The translations under genes and the position numbers were made by a program. From the NCBI GenBank assembly GCA_003024985.2, contig PXIH01S0026103.1: a stretch of DNA of 10,088 nt; one strand, 5' to 3'. Origin of the DNA: Euperipatoides rowelli. Lineage: Eukaryota; Onychophora; Udeonychophora; Euonychophora; Peripatopsidae. The notes beneath the pieces were generated by a model, which did not search any database, had not been told where the DNA came from, and was given only the letters and a program-made list of their open reading frames with translations. Of the stretch, positions 6,748-10,088 are shown one piece after another; position 1 is the first letter of the stretch; each line of letters starts with the position of its first letter.

Positions 6748-7000
6748 TGAATTTGGCCTGTTAGCAGTTTCTGTTTTGGATACAAGTTTTAAAGAATCAA
6801 ATAGCAGAGCTTATGGTATTCTGAGTGAAGAGTTTCCAGATTTCAACTATATGACTGCTGTAGAGATAGCTTACTATGCACATAGTAAAGAGTTTATTGC
6901 TCATCCTTGCTGTCAAAAATGGTTGACGTTAATGTTTTATGGAGATATTCAAGTCAAAGATCTTAAAATGGGATTTTTTAGCTTGCCTCCATGGTTTAAA
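6748..7000 (+). CDS. TRPM-family cation channel, internal exon (pre-S1 cytoplasmic region)
   Basis: The exon encodes about 84 residues: EFGLLAVSVLDTSFKESNSR, then YGILSEEFPDFNYMTAVEIA, YYAHSKEFIAHPCCQKWLT and FYGDIQVKDLKMGFFSLPPW, ending FK. TRPM channels have the same order before their first membrane helix: a leucine-rich helix (LAxxLLDxxF), a Trp/Phe-Asn-x-x-T turn with (L/V)E(L/I)A, the (D/E)FIAHxCCQxxLT segment, and a short (W/Y)xGxI element before the S1 helix. TRPM proteins are tetrameric Ca2+/Mg2+-permeable channels of the plasma membrane. The exon starts after AG at 6746-6747 (phase 2; the first base T completes a codon) and ends at AAA before GTAAGC at 7001 (phase 0). Later AGs at 6763-6764 and 6766-6767 are alternative acceptors. 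No stop or frameshift is present, unlike all other coding-like sequence in the window. S1-S6 must lie on exons outside the window. The subfamily is not determined; similarity looks closer to invertebrate TRPM2/8-like forms. Confidence 0.75.
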
Positions 7001-7483
7001 GTAAGCTNNTTAAATTCTTAGAAAATTAAAAAAGAATTAAATTTAAAAACTTAGTGCACTAAAAAATAATATTTTTGTTTCTTGCTTCCTGCCATGATCA
7101 GGGTTTTTTAAATCAAAAAAGTTAAATGCAAATAATTTCCTAATGCCTACTTATGGCAATAATTAGGCTAAAAATGGCTAAATACTAAATGTTACTAAAA
7201 CAAAAAATTCAGACTGCCTGTTCAGTTATTTTTAGTAACCTAATGCTTTTTTAAAATCTCATTAACAAATGGTTTTATAGTCAGTAGCAAAATTTTGTTA
7301 ATTTCTAACATCCAAAAAGTTTGGGAATACTTTAAACTTCAATTCCAACCCATCAATTAAATAATTAATGGCGCCAATGGCTGCAATTGTTATATTAGTT
7401 TATTTTTTTCACTCGTTTTATTGACTTTTTTTTCTCTCATTTAATTTCTATTTTAATGGTTTAATGAGGTTATTGATTGGAGA
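7001..7483 (+). other. 5' splice site and start of the downstream intron
   Basis: GTAAGC at 7001-7006 after AAA is a good 5' splice site. Two undetermined bases (NN) follow at 7007-7008. The rest is AT-rich with short inverted and direct A/T runs. No exon, RNA gene or transposon is recognised until the LINE similarity begins near 7484. Confidence 0.6.
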
Positions 7484-7876
7484 TTGGATTTATTAACCAT
7501 GGTATATGATAGTGTTGTCAGTAATTTGTATATTTCCATATTTCATCTTCATTCTAATTTGTTGCCTATATTATCTAAGCCTCATTATAAATACACTAGC
7601 GATTATCTTAAATCATTACATTATAAACATCGATCTTTATCACTTGATATACTGAAATATTTTCATCCTTTCAGAGGGAAAAGATCTGGAAATAAAACTA
7701 AACTCTTTAATTCCTCTTCAGTTTATGGAATCAATGTTGTTAATTCAAGACGGCCTAGAGATTTTAAATTTATTATTCGTTATGTTAACGCAAATATTAG
7801 ATTAATTGGGAAGAATAGGCTAATCTACCTCGTTTTAATCGCTGCAATAAAAAAGGCGTCAATTTTTATAATCTAA
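7484..7876 (+). pseudogene. LINE ORF2-type N-terminal region
   Basis: The frame is open for 130 residues, with an ATG in good context at 7499-7501. It shows YKYTSDYLKSL, a hydrophobic stretch, then FRGKRSGNKTK and INVVNSRRPRDFK. Many marine-invertebrate LINE polyproteins begin this way: Y(T/S)xxxLLxL, then an arginine/glycine-rich (R)GKRGG segment, a (I/V)PVIxxRRP motif, then the endonuclease. Function of this region is not established. It belongs with the endonuclease, but the downstream part continues in another frame from about 7819, so a frame change lies between about 7800 and 7876. The identification rests on motif pattern only. Confidence 0.5.
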
Positions 7877-8157
7877 TCAAAGTAAAATTATTTTGTTTTA
7901 AGTTTAAAATTCCTTTTTTTTGTCTCGCCAATCCAGGTTTTATTTACAATAAATTTGACGATCTTCAAGGGTATATTTTAAGCGGTAGGTTACAGGTGAT
8001 TGTGTTAACTGAAACTTGGATTAAACAACATGATTTATTGGCTTTTAATTTGAATAATTTTCAAGCTATTCAAAGAGTTAGATCATCCTCATTGAAATCT
8101 AGGGGAGGTGGAGTATCTACTGTATATACGTCCATAATTATATGTCCATTCCTGTGA
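7819..8157 (+). pseudogene. LINE AP-type endonuclease, N-terminal part
   Basis: The frame is open from after TAG (7816-7818) to TGA (8155-8157). It contains FKIPFFCLANPGFIYNKFDD, corresponding to the first strand and the NxxSxxNK motif, LQVIVLTETWI with the catalytic glutamate (GAA at 8011-8013), and SLKSRGGGVS, the usual GGGxxxY strand. These endonucleases nick target DNA to prime reverse transcription. The frame stops before the rest of the domain, which continues in other frames. Confidence 0.7.
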
Positions 8158-8905
8158 TTGAAGAAATCATTCCGATCTTGTTATTTGCCTAGAAACATTC
8201 CTAGGATCGGCATTCTAGCCGTTTGTTCTCCGCCATGTAATTTATTTAGTAATCAGTTAATATAATTTATTATTACTCAAATCGATCATATGTTGTCTAT
8301 TAACAATCTTGCTGATATCTTGATATTAAGGATTTCAATGATTTAATTATTGACAATTTATCTTGTATGGTTAATTTCAAGCAACTAATTATATTCCTAT
8401 ACAAGGATCAAATATTCTTGATAAGTGTTTTTACAAAGGATCTATAAATTATAATGTTCAAGTTAATGCCCCAATTGTCAACTCTGACCATAATTGGATT
8501 TTAATTTTGCCACCTGAAAATATTACTATTAAGAATAATAAAAAAATAATTTATTTTTGACCTAGACATAGATCCTGTTATTGTTCCTTTGGAAACATAA
8601 TATCTAAATTTGATTAGTCATTTTTATTTCAAATTGAAGATATTGATACCACTGTTGAATATTTTAATAACTGTATTTATATGTTATTTGATAATTGTTT
8701 TCTTATAAAACAAAAAGATATAAAACATAACACTTAATCATGGTTTAACATCAAAATAAAAAATCTTATTAATTTAAAGTATAACGCTTTTAAATCTGAA
8801 AACAGATCCGAAGTTGTTAGATTGTCAAAATTAATAAAAGAATTCACTAGACTTGAAAATGGAATCAATTATAGTTGTTCTAATTTTCATCATAGTAGAG
8901 TATAA
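8158..8905 (+). pseudogene. LINE endonuclease C-terminal part and linker
   Basis: Pieces in alternating frames retain family motifs: SDLVICLETFL (8171 on), LAVCSPPCN, a DFND box with catalytic Asp/Asn (8331-8342), PIQGSNILDKCFYKG, and SDHNW with the catalytic Asp-His pair (8483-8497). After a stop at 8558-8560, FDLDIDP-like and ISKFDWSFLFQIED-like strings and a late SWF motif resemble the linker that precedes RT in these elements. The RT palm (FADD box) is not present. The composite repeat begins at about 8915 instead. Confidence 0.6.
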
Positions 8906-8932
8906 ACAGGGTTTCAAGGACAGTGACATCAT

Positions 8933-8946
8933 CCAAGATGGCGGCC
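8933..8946 (+). promoter_or_regulatory. YY1-like site in composite repeat
   Basis: CCAAGATGGCGGCC contains the full YY1 consensus CAAGATGGCGGC. Weaker versions lie at 2901-2912 (CCAAGATGGCTG) and 8979-8990 (TCAAGATGGCTG). The match is exact, but a role in this organism is inference. Confidence 0.4.
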
Positions 8947-9002
8947 AAATTTTCGAAATCTAAAATGATGTTATAAATTCAAGATGGCTGACTTCCTGTT
9001 TA

Positions 9003-9016
9003 CCATATATGGGCAT
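9003..9016. promoter_or_regulatory. CArG box module, inverted with 9153-9166
   Basis: CCATATATGG at 9003-9012 fits the SRF/MADS-box consensus CC(A/T)6GG. The 14-bp string CCATATATGGGCAT (9003-9016) is the exact reverse complement of 9153-9166, with a hexamer array between. A third CArG-type site, CCATTTATGG, is at 2942-2951. Confidence 0.4.
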
Positions 9017-9837
9017 ATGACATCATATGCATTTTGGGTAATATGATGGATTATGGGAGATATCACTCTCATTCTCGCTCTCATTTTTGTTCTCATTCTT
9101 GTTCTCACTCTCGTTCACGTTCTCATTCTCACTCGTTCACGTTCTCATTTTTATGCCCATATATGGTCCTATGACATCATATTATGATGCATGATGGGAC
9201 ATCTCACTCTTGTTCTCATTCTCGTTCCCATTCTCATTCCTGTTCTCGTTCCCGTTCTCGCCACCGTTCCTGTTCTCGCTCATTCTGATGGATTCTGGGA
9301 TAGATTATGATGCATGATGGGATGGATTATGATGCATGATAGGATACTTCGAATTTTTCGAGGACCATCCGGGTCTTTTTTTGAGATTCTCATTCTCGCT
9401 CTCATTCTGCTGCATGATGGGATAGATTATGATGCATGATGGCATAGATGCCCCACCCACTTTCAGTTTTTGAGTTCTCATTCTCGTTCCCGTTCTTGTT
9501 CATCAACTTAAAATATTTTTCAATTTTTGGATTTTTTTTTACCACAGTGATTATGACACATGATGGGATGCTTCAAATTTTTCGAGGACCATACAGGTAT
9601 TTTTTCGTGTTCTCGTTCCTGTTCTCGTTCATCGACTTAGAATATTTTTCAATTTATGGATTTTTTACCAGAATGCCACACCCACCCCTGACATCGCATT
9701 TTAATTTTTAGAAACCCATCCGGGTCTTTTTTTCGAGATTCTCATTCCCATTCATCAACTTTGAATATTTTTCAATTTTTGGATTTTTTCCATCCAGGTC
9801 TTTTTTGAGATTCTCGTTCCCATTCATCAACTTAGCA

Positions 9838-9910
9838 AGTCAGCAATCAAAGTACAAAAGATAATGTTTTTTGTATAATCCTTTTAGATAATCTTAGATA
9901 ACTCATTACT
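9838..9910. repeat. possible dispersed segment D, copy 3 (diverged)
   Basis: AATCAAAGTACAAAAGATAA followed by TATAATCCTTTTAGATAATC resembles 4318-4390 (ACCAAAGTACAAAGCGATAA ... TTAATCCTTTTTTTAGATTA). Similarity is short and the boundaries are uncertain. Confidence 0.35.
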
Positions 9911-9952
9911 TCAACACAATGACATAATAGGGATTATGCTAGTGCTAACATG

Positions 9953-10060
9953 ATTGGGATTTTTTCTTGGAATTTTCCTTATCTTCAAGTGGAGAACTTC
10001 ACTGATTGGTTACTATAGAATATAAAAGATTTAATTTTCCCGCTTTAAATCACTTGATTC
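9953..10060 (+). promoter_or_regulatory. candidate RNA polymerase II promoter at the right edge
   Basis: ATTGG (reversed CCAAT box) occurs at 9953-9957 and 10005-10009. TATAAAAG is at 10021-10028, and TCACTT at 10050-10055 fits an initiator, with its A 31 bp downstream of the TATA start. Order and spacing match a metazoan core promoter. The product, if any, starts at about 10052 and leaves the window after 36 bases. It may drive a host gene or be the U3/R part of an LTR; the sequence does not decide. Confidence 0.4.
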
Positions 10061-10088
10061 TGAACTCTCTCACAAGAAGTAATTCAGT

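Larger units (their letters stand above)
7484..8905 (+). mobile_element. LINE remnant with endonuclease but no reverse transcriptase
   Basis: This spans an N-terminal basic region, an AP-type endonuclease and the post-endonuclease linker of a non-LTR retrotransposon. Similarity ends near 8905, where the composite repeat copy C begins, so the RT domain and 3' end are missing. Frame changes and stops (for example 7816, 7874-7876, 8155-8157 and 8558-8560) make it inactive. It is on the same strand as the TRPM-like exon and sits in its probable intron. Confidence 0.7.
8915..9840. repeat. composite dispersed repeat, copy C (largest)
   Basis: The copy opens with CCAAGATGGCGGCC (8933-8946) and TTTTCGA, then a second TCAAGATGGCTG (8979-8990). 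Two CCATATATGG modules follow, at 9003 and 9157, each before ATGACATCATAT and a TGCAT..TGGG motif. Hexamer (TTCTCR) arrays occupy about 9064-9143, 9202-9284, 9383-9407 and shorter runs after. TGCATGATGGGA-type motifs recur, and the 25-bp block occurs at 9438-9462 with one mismatch. From about 9363 a sub-unit repeats four times (9363, 9587, 9714 and 9789): CATCCGGGTCTTTTTTT, GAGATTCTCATTCC, CATCAACTTAGAATATTTTT, ending in a T run. It does not code for protein; short frames through it read only the hexamer pattern. Confidence 0.85.

Noticed and set aside
9448-9711. An 87-codon frame rich in Phe/Ser.
   Set aside because: It reads through hexamer (TTCTCR) and T-rich repeat sequence; the composition comes from the repeat, not from selection.
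1-10088. tRNA, rRNA or snRNA genes.
   Set aside because: No A/B-box pair with a cloverleaf, no rRNA-like blocks and no snRNA core were found by eye. A dedicated covariance-model search would be needed to exclude diverged ones.

Overview
The window is AT-rich eukaryotic DNA from an animal, most likely a marine invertebrate. The reasons are one internal exon with clean splice sites encoding a TRPM-type cation channel segment, and several decayed retrotransposons of animal-type Copia, Gypsy and LINE families. Phylum cannot be set from sequence alone. There is no complete intact gene. The only sequence that looks functional and host-coding is the exon at 6748-7000. Because that exon begins and ends at splice sites, its flanks are probably introns of one plus-strand channel gene, and the retroelements and repeats sit inside or next to those introns.

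Layout, left to right. 1-114 is the C-terminal tail of a Copia RNase H. 331-780 is copy A of a composite dispersed repeat made of GATGGGATAG / CCCCACCCACTT blocks and (TTCTCR) hexamer arrays. 830-914 is a second dispersed segment (D), also found at 4258-4383 and faintly at 9838-9910. 928-2503 is a 5'-truncated, many-times frameshifted Copia pol (reverse transcriptase plus RNase H), followed by a polypurine tract and a probable 3' LTR (2556-2815). 2880-3380 is copy B of the composite repeat, split by an ATCGAT-rich array (3014-3152). 3381-4257 has no recognisable gene. 4630-5228 is a tandem array of a roughly 96-bp unit. 5249-6283 is a minus-strand Gypsy remnant: 3' LTR, untranslated region and the integrase C-terminus. 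6748-7000 is the TRPM-like exon. 7484-8905 is a LINE that keeps its N-terminal region and AP-type endonuclease but has no reverse transcriptase. 8915-9840 is copy C of the composite repeat, the largest. 9953-10060 has the layout of an RNA polymerase II promoter (two reversed CCAAT boxes, TATA box, initiator) running off the right edge.

No operon-like or co-functional gene set is present. The most unusual material is the composite dispersed repeat. Its copies share a 25-bp block almost perfectly, carry about 19 versions of a TGCATGATGGGA motif that resembles the ZNF143/Staf site, and contain perfect CArG, YY1-like and CACCC-like sites. Whether this is regulatory or only the sequence habit of a transposon family cannot be decided from one window.
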